A DNA stretch of 64,000 nucleotides from Symbiopectobacterium purcellii_A (GTDB taxonomy: Bacteria; Pseudomonadota; Gammaproteobacteria; Enterobacterales; Enterobacteriaceae). Numbering within the stretch: the stretch's first letter is position 1; every line of letters starts with the position of its first letter. The stretch lies in NCBI RefSeq assembly GCF_052050035.1, contig NZ_CP189882.1, positions 124,001 to 188,000 of the forward strand, given 5' to 3'. This document shows positions 27,455 through 36,552 of the stretch, piece after piece. The notes under the pieces were generated by a model. That model worked only from the letters and a program-made list of their open reading frames with translations, was not told where the DNA came from and searched no databases. The translations under genes were made by a program, and so were the position numbers.

Positions 27455-27493
27455 TATACCCGTTATATTTCAACTCGAATTATGTAGAGTATA
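27455..27493. repeat. 39-bp deleted form of the palindromic intergenic repeat
   Basis: TATACCCGTTATATTTCAAC followed by TCGAATTATGTAGAGTATA joins the two terminal segments of the repeat at 14986-15111 with the interior missing. It lies between iscX and pepB. Confidence 0.6.
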
Positions 27494-27510
27494 TTTACGG
27501 TATCGCGCTG

Positions 27511-27539
27511 AAAAAAAAGGGCCGCCCGTCAGGCAGCCC
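27511..27539 (-). terminator. Terminator of the isc operon
   Basis: On the minus strand an 8-bp GGGCTGCC/GGCGGCCC stem (one G-T pair) is followed by an eight-T run. It begins 8 bp past the iscX stop codon. Confidence 0.85.
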
Positions 27540-27546
27540 AGAATTG

Positions 27547-27747
27547 TCATTCCGCTTCGTCTAACCACACCAGCAATATCGCTTCCAGAATTTTTTCGTT
27601 GGAAGCGTCTGGCGCGTCATCAAACTCATCCAGCTCGCAAATCCAGCGATGCAGGTCAGTAAAACGCACCGTTTTCGGGTCTGTATCGGGAAACGCGTCA
27701 TACAGCGCTTCACCAATGGCCCGACTGTCTGTCCAGGTCAATCCCAT
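27547..27747 (-). CDS. iscX: Fe-S assembly adaptor IscX
   Basis: Small acidic protein (66 residues) that binds IscS and iron and tunes cluster assembly. The sequence MGLTWTDSRAIGEALYD...FTDLHRWICELDEF matches IscX (YfhJ). It is the last gene of the isc operon, 12 bp after fdx and followed by the operon terminator. Intact. Confidence 0.95.
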   Translation of the reverse strand: MGLTWTDSRAIGEALYDAFPDTDPKTVRFTDLHRWICELDEFDDAPDASNEKILEAILLVWLDEAE

Positions 27748-27759
27748 GTTCAGCTCCTG

Positions 27760-28095
27760 TTAATGTTCGCGGGCATGGTTAATGGTGTAACGCGGGATCT
27801 CAACCACCAGATCATCGCCCGCGACACGCGCCTGACAGCCCAGACGGCTTTCGGGCTCCAGCCCCCACGCTTTGTCCAGCATGTCATCTTCATCTTCTGT
27901 GCTTTCCGCGAGAGAATCAAACCCTTCGCGCACGATGCAATGGCAGGTAGTACACGCGCAGGATTTCTCACAGGCGTGTTCAACTTCGATACCATTGCGC
28001 AGGGCGACGTCCAGAATCGTTTCACCCGCTTTGGCTTCCAATACCGCGCCTTCAGGACACAGATCCTGATCCGGTAAAAAAACTATCTTAGGCAT
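27760..28095 (-). CDS. fdx: [2Fe-2S] ferredoxin of the isc system
   Basis: Electron carrier for cluster assembly on IscU. The protein has 111 residues. The cluster cysteines lie in HACEKSCACTTCHC (about 42, 48, 51) and at LGCQARV (about 87). The start is ATG 28095 (MPKIVFLPDQDL), 2 bp after the hscA stop; an upstream GTG reading adds two residues and is less likely. Intact. Confidence 0.95.
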   Translation of the reverse strand: MPKIVFLPDQDLCPEGAVLEAKAGETILDVALRNGIEVEHACEKSCACTTCHCIVREGFDSLAESTEDEDDMLDKAWGLEPESRLGCQARVAGDDLVVEIPRYTINHAREH

Positions 28096-28097
28096 GC

Positions 28098-29948
28098 TCA
28101 CACCTCGTCCACAGAGTGTCCTGCCAGCGCCCGACGAATGGAAGCATCCATACGACGCTCAGCGAACCCCTGAGTTTGTTGATCTACTGTTTTTATTGCG
28201 GCTTCAATCAGCGCAACGTCATCGCCTGCACTCACCTGTTGCAGCGCCGACACTGCCTGAACGATAGCCGCCTGTTCTTCGGCGCTTAGCAAATCCGCAT
28301 CGGCGGCCAGCGCGCTTTGCACGCTTTCCAGCACCCGCGCAGCTTCGACTTTCTGCTCCGCCAACATGCGCGCCGCGACGTCACTCTGCGCATTCTGCAT
28401 CGAGTCGGTGATCATCGCGGCAATTTCATCATCGCTCAGCCCATACGACGGTTTGACCTGAATCGCAGCTTCCACGCCCGTGGATTTCTCCATTGCAGTG
28501 ACGCTCAGCAGGCCATCCGCATCCACCTGGAAGGTTACACGAATATGCGCGCCACCGGCGGGCAGCGGCGGGATGCCGCGCAGTGAGAATCGCGCCAGCG
28601 AACGACAATCCTGTACCAGTTCGCGTTCACCTTGCAGCACATGGATCATCATGGCGGTCTGGCCGTCTTTAAACGTGGTGAACTCCTGCGCACGCGCCGC
28701 CGGAATGGTGGTGTTACGTGGAATCACCTTCTCGACCAGGCCGCCCATGGTTTCCAGACCGAGCGACAGCGGGATCACATCCAGCAGCAGCATCTCGCTG
28801 TCTGGCTTGTTACCCACCAGAATATCCGCCTGAATGGCAGCGCCCAGCGCCACCACTTTATCCGGGTCGATGGCGGTCAACGGCGTGCGGCCAAAGAAAT
28901 CGCCGACGCGGGTGCGCACCACGGGCACGCGCGTCGAGCCCCCCACCATCACCACTTCCTGTACCTCATCGGCCTGAACAACGGCGTCTTTCAATGCCCG
29001 ACGGCAGCAAAGCAGCGTACGTTTCACCAGCTGCTCGATAAGCGCATCAAACTGCTCGCGGCTCAGTTCGCCCTGCCAGGCGCCAACCTCTACCGTCACT
29101 GACGGTGCGGCGCTGAGCGCAACCTTGGCATGCAAGGCCGTTTCAATCAATTCACGCTGCACGCGCGCATCAGAACGATCGTTAACGCCGGCCTGCTCGC
29201 GCAGCCACTCCACCAACAGGTTGTCGAAATCGTCGCCGCCAAGCGCAGAATCACCGCCGGTCGCCAGCACTTCAAACACCCCGCGACTTAAACGCAGGAT
29301 AGAGATATCGAAGGTGCCACCACCCAGATCGTAGACGGCAATCACCCCTTCCTTACCCGAATCCAGCCCGTAAGCAATAGCTGCCGCCGTCGGCTCATTG
29401 AGCAAACGCAGCACATGCAGCCCGGCCAAACGCGCCGCATCTTTGGTGCCTTGACGCTGGGCGTCGTCGAAATAGGCAGGAACGGTGATCACTACACCAT
29501 CCGGCACGCCGCCGAGCGCGGCTTCGGCCCGCGCCGCGAGCGCAGAGAGGATATCGGCAGAAACCTGGATCGGATTTTTGTTACCCGCCGCCGTTTGCAA
29601 CACGGGTAAGCCGTTGTCGCTGGCCTGAAAATGGTACGGCAAATGGGGATAGCGCTGCTGAATATCGGCCAGTGAGCGGCCCATCAATCGTTTGACGGAA
29701 CTGACGGTGTTGGCAGGATCGTTTACCGCCTGCACCTGCGCCGCCCAGCCAACATCGATACTTTCTGCATGATAGCGCACCACCGACGGTAGCAGTTCAC
29801 GGCCTTCGGCATCCGCCAGCGGTTGTGCTTCTCCGCTGCGCACCGTTGCCACCAGCGAATTGGTGGTGCCGAGATCAATACCCACGGCAAGATGGCGCTG
29901 ATGTGGTGCTGCGCTGAGGCCGGGTTCACTAATTTGTAATAGGGCCAT
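28098..29948 (-). CDS. hscA: Fe-S chaperone HscA (Hsp70 family)
   Basis: Specialised Hsp70 that, with HscB, releases clusters from IscU by binding its LPPVK motif (present in this IscU). It has 616 residues, as in E. coli. The ATPase domain contains GIDLGTTNSLVA (about 24), VPAYFDDAQRQGTKDAARLA, LNEPTAAAIAYGLD and VYDLGGGTFDISIL. The substrate domain follows from about 390 (DVIPLSLGLETMGGLVEKVI). It begins 88 bp after hscB. Intact. Confidence 0.97.
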   Translation of the reverse strand: MALLQISEPGLSAAPHQRHLAVGIDLGTTNSLVATVRSGEAQPLADAEGRELLPSVVRYHAESIDVGWAAQVQAVNDPANTVSSVKRLMGRSLADIQQRYPHLPYHFQASDNGLPVLQTAAGNKNPIQVSADILSALAARAEAALGGVPDGVVITVPAYFDDAQRQGTKDAARLAGLHVLRLLNEPTAAAIAYGLDSGKEGVIAVYDLGGGTFDISILRLSRGVFEVLATGGDSALGGDDFDNLLVEWLREQAGVNDRSDARVQRELIETALHAKVALSAAPSVTVEVGAWQGELSREQFDALIEQLVKRTLLCCRRALKDAVVQADEVQEVVMVGGSTRVPVVRTRVGDFFGRTPLTAIDPDKVVALGAAIQADILVGNKPDSEMLLLDVIPLSLGLETMGGLVEKVIPRNTTIPAARAQEFTTFKDGQTAMMIHVLQGERELVQDCRSLARFSLRGIPPLPAGGAHIRVTFQVDADGLLSVTAMEKSTGVEAAIQVKPSYGLSDDEIAAMITDSMQNAQSDVAARMLAEQKVEAARVLESVQSALAADADLLSAEEQAAIVQAVSALQQVSAGDDVALIEAAIKTVDQQTQGFAERRMDASIRRALAGHSVDEV

Positions 29949-30036
29949 ATTGAGCTTCCATCAATTGGCTGTCAGCGCCACCGTTGCGCCGACGAAATAA
30001 AAAGACATTATTCGATTATGTGCATCACTGCGCAGA

Positions 30037-30555
30037 TTAGCGATCCAGCAGTTGTTCTTCGAGTTGTTCCACCTGCTGTTGCAGCTTATCCAAAAAGCGG
30101 AGTTTACGCACCGTATCGGCCGCCGCCGACCACGATGCCTGCGCCAGTTCGGACTGCATCTGCGTGGTACGCTGCCGTATCATAGCGGTTAACTGGTTGG
30201 CAAAATCGGCCAGCGCGGCTTCAGCATCTGTTTGATGTGAAATCGCATCCAACTGCTCACGCAGTTCCAGTTGCTCCATCAGAAAGGCCGTATCGCGCAT
30301 CGTATGTTGCTCGTTACCCAGCTCAAAACCGTGCAACGATAACATATATTCTGCGCGTTTCAGCGGATGTTTCAGCGACTGGTAAGCATCATTAACCGTC
30401 GCCGCCTGCTGTACGGCCAGCAGACGCTCCCGCTCGGGGTACGTGGCAAAACGATCGGGGTGCAACTGGCGTTGCAGTTCCTGATAACGAGAAAGGAGCA
30501 GGCTGCCATCCACATCGTAGTGAACCGGCAGCCCGAATAATGTAAAGTAATCCAT
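30037..30555 (-). CDS. hscB: Fe-S co-chaperone HscB (J-protein)
   Basis: Type III J-domain protein that delivers IscU to HscA. The HPD motif is at residues 32-34 (LHPDRFATYPERER). The C-terminal helical IscU-binding domain follows to QLEEQLLDR. The start at ATG 30555 (MDYFTLFGLPVHYD) gives 172 residues (E. coli 171); the longer upstream reading adds MSERT and is not supported. Intact. Confidence 0.95.
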   Translation of the reverse strand: MDYFTLFGLPVHYDVDGSLLLSRYQELQRQLHPDRFATYPERERLLAVQQAATVNDAYQSLKHPLKRAEYMLSLHGFELGNEQHTMRDTAFLMEQLELREQLDAISHQTDAEAALADFANQLTAMIRQRTTQMQSELAQASWSAAADTVRKLRFLDKLQQQVEQLEEQLLDR

Positions 30556-30642
30556 AGTGCGCTCGGACATTGTGGCGCTAACGGGTAGCCGCCCTGCGCC
30601 AATGCGTCACGAGCATGCTCCCGTTAACACGGGCAAAACGAA

Positions 30643-30966
30643 TCAGACCGTAAAGCTTTCGCCGCAGCCGCATTCGCCGTTAACGTTGGGATTATTGAAC
30701 TTGAATCCTTCGTTCAACCCTTCTTTGACGAAATCCAACTGCGTGCCGTCGAGATAAACCAGGCTTTTGCCATCAATGATGACCCTGACCCCTTTATCTT
30801 CAAACACCACATCGTCGTCGTTAAGGTCGTCAACAAACTCAAGCACATAAGCCATGCCAGAACAACCTGACGTCCGCACACCCAAGCGCAGGCCGACGCC
30901 TTTGCCTCGATTTGCCATAAAAGCGCTGACACGTTGTGCTGCGCTATCGCTAAGAGAAATAGACAT
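30643..30966 (-). CDS. iscA: A-type Fe-S carrier IscA
   Basis: Carries iron or Fe-S clusters to targets. The protein has 107 residues, identical in length to E. coli. The three conserved cysteines are Cys35 (TSGCSGMAY) and Cys99/Cys101 (GECGCGESF). It lies between hscB and iscU in the canonical order. Intact. Confidence 0.96.
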   Translation of the reverse strand: MSISLSDSAAQRVSAFMANRGKGVGLRLGVRTSGCSGMAYVLEFVDDLNDDDVVFEDKGVRVIIDGKSLVYLDGTQLDFVKEGLNEGFKFNNPNVNGECGCGESFTV

Positions 30967-31039
30967 ACAACAACCTCGGTATCGTTAGCACGCCTTCTGC
31001 CCAACGTGTGCACGCCGGGCAGCACGGTTCGCCGACAGA

Positions 31040-31426
31040 TTATTTCGCTGTGCGTTTGCTTTTGTAATCCGCGATCGCTGCTTTGATCGCATCTTCCGCC
31101 AGAATAGAACAGTGAATTTTCACTGGTGGCAGTTCCAGTTCCTCGGCGATCTGAGTGTTCTTGATAGCCTCGGCTTCGTCCAGAGACTTGCCTTTCACCC
31201 ATTCAGTGATCAGCGAACTCGAAGCAATGGCAGAGCCACAACCGTAGGTTTTGAAACGCGCTTCTTCAATAATGCCGTTGTCGCTGACTTTGATCTGTAA
31301 TTTCATTACGTCGCCACACGCCGGTGCACCCACCATGCCGCTGCCAATCGAAGGATCGACGTTGTCAAAGGAGCCGACGTTGCGCGGATTTTCGTAATGA
31401 TCGATAACTTTTTCGCTGTATGCCAT
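31040..31426 (-). CDS. iscU: Fe-S scaffold IscU
   Basis: Scaffold on which IscS-derived sulfur and iron are assembled into a cluster. The protein has 128 residues. The ligands are Cys37 (GAPACGDVMK), Cys63 (YGCGSAIASS) and Cys106 (VKIHCSILAED), and the HscA-recognition motif LPPVK precedes Cys106. It is 24 bp after iscS. Intact. Confidence 0.97.
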   Translation of the reverse strand: MAYSEKVIDHYENPRNVGSFDNVDPSIGSGMVGAPACGDVMKLQIKVSDNGIIEEARFKTYGCGSAIASSSLITEWVKGKSLDEAEAIKNTQIAEELELPPVKIHCSILAEDAIKAAIADYKSKRTAK

Positions 31427-31450
31427 GATTAACGTTCTCCGTGCTGCGAA

Positions 31451-32665
31451 TTAATGATGAGCCCATTCGATGGTGGTCAGATCCACGCCCTGCTTGAACA
31501 TCTCCCACAGCGGGGAAAGGTCACGCAAACGTCCGATGGATTTCTGGACCAAATCGATGGTGTAGTCGATCTCTTCCTCGGTAGTAAAACGACCGAGAGA
31601 GAAGCGGATCGAGCTGTGCGCCAATTCATCATTCATACCCAGCGCACGCAGCACATAGGATGGCTCCAGGCTCGCAGAAGTACAGGCAGAACCGGAGGAG
31701 ACAGCCAGGTCTTTCAGTGCCATGATCAGGGATTCACCCTCAACATAGTTAAAGCTGACGTTCAGGATATTCGGCGCGCCCTGTTCCAGGTCACCGTTGA
31801 GGTACACCTCTTCAATATCCTTGATACCGTTCCACAAACGGTGACGCAGCGCGCTCAGGCGAGCGACTTCCGCTACCATCTCTTCTTTGGCGATACGGTA
31901 TGCTTCACCCATGCCGACGATCTGGTGCACGGGCAAGGTACCAGAACGCATACCGCGTTCATGCCCGCCACCGTGCATCTGCGCTTCAATACGGATACGG
32001 GGTTTACGACACACATACAGTGCGCCAATGCCTTTCGGGCCATAGATTTTATGACCGGAGAAAGACATTAAATCGACTTTGATCTTACTGAGATCCATAG
32101 GCAGTTTGCCCACGCTCTGCGTGGCATCAACGTGGAACACGATACCACGGCTGCGGCACATCTCGCCGATAGCGGCAATGTCCTGTACCACACCGATTTC
32201 GTTGTTCACGTGCATGATGGAAACCACAATGGTGTCTTCACGCATTGCTGCTTCGAGTTCGCTCAGGTCGATAATGCCGTTACGCTGCGGCGCGAGGTAC
32301 GTGACATCAAAACCTTCACGCTCTAACTGACGGCAGGTATCCAGCACGGCCTTATGTTCGCTCTTGCTGGTAATGATATGCTTGCCTTTCTTCTGATAGA
32401 AGTTGGCGGCACCTTTGATAGCCAGGTTGTCGGCTTCGGTCGCGCCTGACGTGAAAACAATTTCACGCGGATCGGCACCCACCAGCTCGGCAATTTGGTT
32501 ACGCGCGATATCCACTGCCTCTTCCGCCTGCCAACCAAAGCGGTGAGAACGGGAAGCCGGGTTGCCAAACGTACCGTCCAGGGTCAAAAACTGCATCATT
32601 TTTTCAGCCACGCGCGGGTCAACCGGCGTCGTGGCTGAATAGTCTAGATAAATGGGTAACTTCAT
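31451..32665 (-). CDS. iscS: Cysteine desulfurase IscS
   Basis: PLP enzyme that supplies sulfur from cysteine for Fe-S clusters and tRNA thiolation. It has 404 residues. The PLP lysine lies in SFSGHKIYGPKGIG (about 206). The mobile catalytic Cys is in SSGSACTSASLEP (about 328). The N-terminus MKLPIYLDYSATTPVDPRVA is canonical. It follows iscR by 74 bp. Intact. Confidence 0.97.
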   Translation of the reverse strand: MKLPIYLDYSATTPVDPRVAEKMMQFLTLDGTFGNPASRSHRFGWQAEEAVDIARNQIAELVGADPREIVFTSGATEADNLAIKGAANFYQKKGKHIITSKSEHKAVLDTCRQLEREGFDVTYLAPQRNGIIDLSELEAAMREDTIVVSIMHVNNEIGVVQDIAAIGEMCRSRGIVFHVDATQSVGKLPMDLSKIKVDLMSFSGHKIYGPKGIGALYVCRKPRIRIEAQMHGGGHERGMRSGTLPVHQIVGMGEAYRIAKEEMVAEVARLSALRHRLWNGIKDIEEVYLNGDLEQGAPNILNVSFNYVEGESLIMALKDLAVSSGSACTSASLEPSYVLRALGMNDELAHSSIRFSLGRFTTEEEIDYTIDLVQKSIGRLRDLSPLWEMFKQGVDLTTIEWAHH

Positions 32666-32739
32666 TGCTCATAAACTCCGTACATCACTTCAAAACGTAC
32701 AATGCGTTTTGATTTTATTATTCCTGCGAGGATGAACTA

Positions 32740-33234
32740 TCAGGCGCGCAGATTAACATTAATGGTTTCTTGAAAACGTCCGTTAGCGGTGCGGCGCGTG
32801 TCGGCATCTTGGCGATCCGCCACGTCCAGCACTTCCTGATTATTCACCAGTTCGTCCAGCGTGATATTGTTCAAGAAATCGGTGATACGGTCGCTGAGAT
32901 CGCGCCACAACGTGTGCGTCAGGCAGCGATCGCCACCCTGGCAGCCTTCACGCCCCTGGCAACGGGTCGCATCGACGGATTCGTCTACGGCAGAGATCAC
33001 GGCACCAACGGCGATTTCATTGGCGTTTTTGCCTAGCAGGTAACCACCGCCCGGCCCACGGACGCTGGACACCAGCCCGTTTTTGCGCAAGCGAGAGAAC
33101 AGTTGTTCCAGATACGACAGCGATATTCCCTGCCGCTCGGAAATATCCGCCAAAGGAACCGGCCCTTCTTTGGAGTGCAGTGCCACATCAAGCATGGCGG
33201 TAACGGCATAACGGCCTTTTGATGTCAGTCTCAT
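32740..33234 (-). CDS. iscR: Fe-S sensing repressor IscR
   Basis: Rrf2-family transcription factor that, as the [2Fe-2S] form, represses its own operon. The protein has 164 residues. A winged helix occupies the first 70 residues (MRLTSKGRYAVTAMLDVALH). The cluster cysteines are in RCQGREGCQGGDRC (about 92, 98, 104). It is the first gene of the isc operon, 106 bp downstream of recognisable IscR sites. Intact. Confidence 0.97.
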   Translation of the reverse strand: MRLTSKGRYAVTAMLDVALHSKEGPVPLADISERQGISLSYLEQLFSRLRKNGLVSSVRGPGGGYLLGKNANEIAVGAVISAVDESVDATRCQGREGCQGGDRCLTHTLWRDLSDRITDFLNNITLDELVNNQEVLDVADRQDADTRRTANGRFQETINVNLRA

Positions 33235-33334
33235 AATAGTTGTACCTGTAGATAAAACAGCTTATTATCGAACACGATTATTATAAACATGCACTGTGAA
33301 TGCATGTACTTACATAGCACCCTTTGAGTCTGAC

Positions 33335-33380
33335 ATTCCCGAGTGTTTTAGTCAACTATTTAACCGAGTAATTCACTCAA
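33335..33380 (-). promoter_or_regulatory. iscR promoter with tandem IscR type-1 sites
   Basis: On the minus strand AATAGTTGACTAAAACACTC (from 33360) contains the -35 TTGACT and, with the following GGGAAT, closely matches the E. coli IscR type-1 site at this promoter. A second type-1-like site, AGTGAATTACTCGGTTA, lies immediately upstream (to about 33378). The arrangement fits autorepression by holo-IscR. Confidence 0.8.
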
Positions 33381-33399
33381 GTATTTATTCGCCGCTTTT

Positions 33400-34134
33400 C
33401 TATTCCTGACCGTCACGTCGGTTTTTTTGTACCGAGCTCAAAATGCCACGCAGAATGGCCAACTCCTGCTCTTCCGGGCGCGCGCGGGTGAATAAACGGC
33501 GCAGTTTGTGCATCACCTGCCCCTGATGGGCCTTACGAATAAACCCGGTGTAGTGCAGCGTTTCTTCCAGATGGGTATAGAAGCGTTCCAGATCGTCAAC
33601 CAAGGGATAGGGCTCTTCCACGATTTGCGGTGCACCCTGCGCCTGCAAATCCAGATGCGCAACGCGCACTTCATAAGCGATCAACTGAACGGCCATCGCC
33701 AGATTCAACGAACTGTACTCGGGGTTAGCAGGAATGTAGACGTGATAGTGGCATTTTTGCAGTTCGTCGTTGGTCAACCCCACGCGTTCACGGCCAAACA
33801 CCAGCGCTACCGGTGCGTGCTGCGCTTCGTGCGCACTGCGCACGCCGCACTCGCGCGGTTCGAGCATCGGCCAGGGCAGTGAACGGGAACGCGCACTGGT
33901 GCCAACCACCAGGTTGCAACCAACCAGCGCTTCATCCAACGTATTGACCAGCGTAGCGTTGCCAATAATATCGCTGGCACCTGCGGCCAGTGCGATTGCC
34001 TGTGAATCCGGTTTGATCAGTGGTTTCACCAGATAGAGGTTCTTTAACCCCATGGTTTTCATCGCTCTGGCGGTGGACCCCATGTTGCCCGTGTGCGAGG
34101 TTTCCACCAGAATGATACGAATATTCTCTAACAT
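33400..34134 (-). CDS. trmJ: tRNA (Cm32/Um32) 2'-O-methyltransferase TrmJ
   Basis: SPOUT-class methyltransferase that modifies position 32 of tRNAs. The protein has 244 residues (E. coli 246). The knot-forming motifs are HTGNMGSTARAMKTMGL (about 12-28), LVFGRERVGLTNDEL (about 110) and YSSLNLAMAVQLIAYE (about 135). I start at ATG 34134 (MLENIRIILVE); the longer reading upstream has no family support. It is divergent from suhB. Intact. Confidence 0.95.
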   Translation of the reverse strand: MLENIRIILVETSHTGNMGSTARAMKTMGLKNLYLVKPLIKPDSQAIALAAGASDIIGNATLVNTLDEALVGCNLVVGTSARSRSLPWPMLEPRECGVRSAHEAQHAPVALVFGRERVGLTNDELQKCHYHVYIPANPEYSSLNLAMAVQLIAYEVRVAHLDLQAQGAPQIVEEPYPLVDDLERFYTHLEETLHYTGFIRKAHQGQVMHKLRRLFTRARPEEQELAILRGILSSVQKNRRDGQE

Positions 34135-34266
34135 GTTGACTCGGCAGTAAGAAAGAAGAAAAAGAGTGAAAAACAAGATTAGTGTATCACAGACTTCGCT
34201 ATTTACTCTTTCCCCTGCTATACTGCGCCTCGCTTTCTGTTCTTTAACATCCTAGTGGACGATACC

Positions 34267-35070
34267 ATGCATCCGATGCTTAACATCGCTGTGCGCGCTG
34301 CGCGCAAGGGCGGTAATTTAATTGCCAAGAATTATGAAACCCCCGACGCCGTTGAAGCGAGCCAAAAAGGCACCAACGACTTTGTTACCAACGTTGACCG
34401 CGACGCCGAACGCCTGATTATTGAGGTGATCCGCAAATCCTACCCCCAGCACAACATTATTGGTGAAGAGTGCGGCGAAGTAGTCGGTGAAGACGACACA
34501 GTGCAATGGATTATCGATCCGCTGGATGGCACCACCAACTTCGTTAAACGTCTCCCCCATTTTGCTGTTTCCATTGCGGTGCGCATTAAAGGCCGCACTG
34601 AAGTCGCGGTGGTTTACGATCCGATGCGCAATGAGCTGTTTACCGCCACGCGTGGTCAAGGCGCACAGTTGAACGGCTATCGTCTACGCAGCGGCAACGC
34701 GCGCGATCTGGAAGGCACCATTCTGGCGACCGGCTTCCCTTTCAAGCAGAAACAGCACGCAACCCCTTACATCAATATGGTGTCAACCCTGTTTACTGCC
34801 TGCGCTGATTTCCGTCGCACTGGCTCTGCCGCGCTGGATCTGGCCTATGTGGCAGCGGGCCGCGTAGACGGTTTCTTCGAAATTGGTCTGAAACCCTGGG
34901 ATTTTGCCGGTGGTGAGCTGCTGGTGCGTGAAGCTGGCGGTATCGTGACTGACTTCGTCGGCGGCCACAACTATCTCGCTTCTGGTAACCTGGTGGCGGG
35001 CAACCCGCGCGTGGTGAAGTCCATTCTGTCTACTATTCGTGAACAACTTAGCGAAGCCCTGAAACGCTAA
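34267..35070 (+). CDS. suhB: Inositol-1-monophosphatase / Nus factor SuhB
   Basis: Mg2+-dependent monophosphatase that also joins the rRNA antitermination complex. The start at ATG 34267 (MHPMLNIAVRAARKGG) gives 267 residues, the same as E. coli. The metal-binding motifs are GEECGE (about 65), IDPLDGTTNF (about 83) and KPWDFAGGELLVREAGG (about 210). A hairpin with TGTCCCG/CGGGACA arms follows at 35081-35107 and may terminate transcription, though its T run is delayed. Intact. Confidence 0.96.
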   Translation: MHPMLNIAVRAARKGGNLIAKNYETPDAVEASQKGTNDFVTNVDRDAERLIIEVIRKSYPQHNIIGEECGEVVGEDDTVQWIIDPLDGTTNFVKRLPHFAVSIAVRIKGRTEVAVVYDPMRNELFTATRGQGAQLNGYRLRSGNARDLEGTILATGFPFKQKQHATPYINMVSTLFTACADFRRTGSAALDLAYVAAGRVDGFFEIGLKPWDFAGGELLVREAGGIVTDFVGGHNYLASGNLVAGNPRVVKSILSTIREQLSEALKR

Positions 35071-35165
35071 GGCTGTCCTTTGTCCCGTTCACCGGCGGTG
35101 GGCGGGACAACATCTGATATTTTTCCTTACATTGCGTTCCTGTTAAGTTTTGGCGTATGGTAATA

Positions 35166-35180
35166 CGATAATGATTATCA
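35166..35180. promoter_or_regulatory. Fur box upstream of iron-type ABC binding protein
   Basis: CGATAATGATTATCA matches the 7-1-7 Fur operator TGATAATnATTATCA at 14 of 15 positions. It lies 74 bp upstream of the 35254 start, between suhB and the binding-protein gene, and suggests iron repression of the ABC locus. Confidence 0.75.
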
Positions 35181-35253
35181 AATGCATTACATCTGTCTGA
35201 TTTGTATTAGGAGAGGCCTAATTCATCAGGGCAGGTGGTAACGGGACGACACC

Positions 35254-36378
35254 ATGTTTAAGAAATCCATCAACTCGCTGTTTTTCACAGCACTTCTTGC
35301 CACACCGCTTTTCAGCCACGCCACACAATATCCTTTAACTGTCACCGATATGGCGGGCAATACCGTCACACTGCAACAAGAGCCGAAGCACCTGGTGCTG
35401 CAAGACGGGCGCGATATTATGGCGCTGGCGCTGCTGGTTCGCGACGATCCCTTCCAGCGTTTAGTGGCATGGAACAATCTGCCGAAAAAACAGGATACCG
35501 CTACCTGGAACCTGTTGAATGGCAAATGGCCGGACGCAGAAACTATCCTTGATATGGGCTTTGGTGACAAAGGCGACATCGAGCTGGAAAGCGTGCTGGT
35601 GAAAAAACCGGATTTGATGGTAGCACAACTGCGTGCCAAAGCGTCTCTGGAAGGCAATGGCGTGGTTAACAAACTGAACGAACTGCACATTCCGTTGCTG
35701 TTTGTTGATTATGAAATCGATCCGGCCAAGAACACCGCAGACAGTATTGACCTGCTCGGCAAGGTGCTCAACCGCGAAGAGAATGCCAAGGCCTATACCG
35801 ATTTCTACCGTCAGCACGCCGCAGACATCCAGCAAAAAACCGCGGCCATTACGCCGAAACCGCGCGTGTTTATTGAACCTATCGCGGGCAACAGCGATGC
35901 CTGCTGCTTTAGCCATAAAGATAACGGCTGGGGCGGTTTGCTAAGAGCGGTTGGGGTGACCAATATCGCCGCCGATCTGCTGCCGGGTGCTACTGGTTTT
36001 ATCTCACTGGAAAAAGTGATCGCGGAAAAACCGGATGCCTATATCATGACCGGTTCCAAACGCGGCAATAGCGCCAACAAAATTCTGTCGTTCGGCTATA
36101 ACGCTACCGCAGAAGATATTCAGGCTAAAGCCGATGTGCTGTTAAGCCGTCCAGGTATCGATCAGGTCCCCGCCATCAAGGCAGGCCAGGTTTACGGGGT
36201 GTATCACCACTTCTATAACCATCCGTATAACATTGTCGGCATGGAATATCTGGCGAAAATTGCCTATCCGCAAGCGCTGGCAACGTTAAATCCGGATCAA
36301 ACCTACCACGATATCGTGCGTCGCTTTACCACGCTTCCGGACACACCGTTTATTTTCAGTCAAAAGTTGGCCAAGTAG
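35254..36378 (+). CDS. Periplasmic iron-complex-type ABC substrate-binding protein
   Basis: A 374-residue secreted protein with a cleavable signal peptide (MFKKSINSLFFTALLATPLF then SHA). The cluster-B/TroA-type fold is indicated by VTDMAGNTVTL, an interdomain region and VFIEPIAGNSDACCFSHKD. The Fur box upstream and the FecCD-type permease fragment immediately after it (3 bp gap) indicate import of an iron complex; the ligand is not identifiable. The gene is intact, but its permease is truncated by IS30, so the system cannot transport unless a permease is supplied elsewhere. Confidence 0.85.
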   Translation: MFKKSINSLFFTALLATPLFSHATQYPLTVTDMAGNTVTLQQEPKHLVLQDGRDIMALALLVRDDPFQRLVAWNNLPKKQDTATWNLLNGKWPDAETILDMGFGDKGDIELESVLVKKPDLMVAQLRAKASLEGNGVVNKLNELHIPLLFVDYEIDPAKNTADSIDLLGKVLNREENAKAYTDFYRQHAADIQQKTAAITPKPRVFIEPIAGNSDACCFSHKDNGWGGLLRAVGVTNIAADLLPGATGFISLEKVIAEKPDAYIMTGSKRGNSANKILSFGYNATAEDIQAKADVLLSRPGIDQVPAIKAGQVYGVYHHFYNHPYNIVGMEYLAKIAYPQALATLNPDQTYHDIVRRFTTLPDTPFIFSQKLAK

Positions 36379-36381
36379 TCG

Positions 36382-36552
36382 ATGAGTACAACCACTGACA
36401 TCAGTAGCCAAAAGGCGGCTGACTCGGATATTCTCCTTCATTATCAAGATATTCTGCGCCACCGGTTGCTGATCATGCTGCTGCTGGTCGCCGCCATCGT
36501 GGCTTCCCTGCTGCTGGATTTCACCATGGGGCCGTCTGGGCTTTCGCTCGAT
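36382..36552 (+). pseudogene. FecCD-type ABC permease, first 57 codons only
   Basis: MSTTTDISSQKAADSDILLH leads into the first membrane helix (LLIMLLLVAAIVASLLLDFT) and then MGPSGLSLDA, where IS30 copy b begins. FecCD permeases have about 330 residues, so over 80% is missing. It was translationally coupled to the binding-protein gene. The missing remainder is not found on the other side of the IS pair. Confidence 0.82.
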
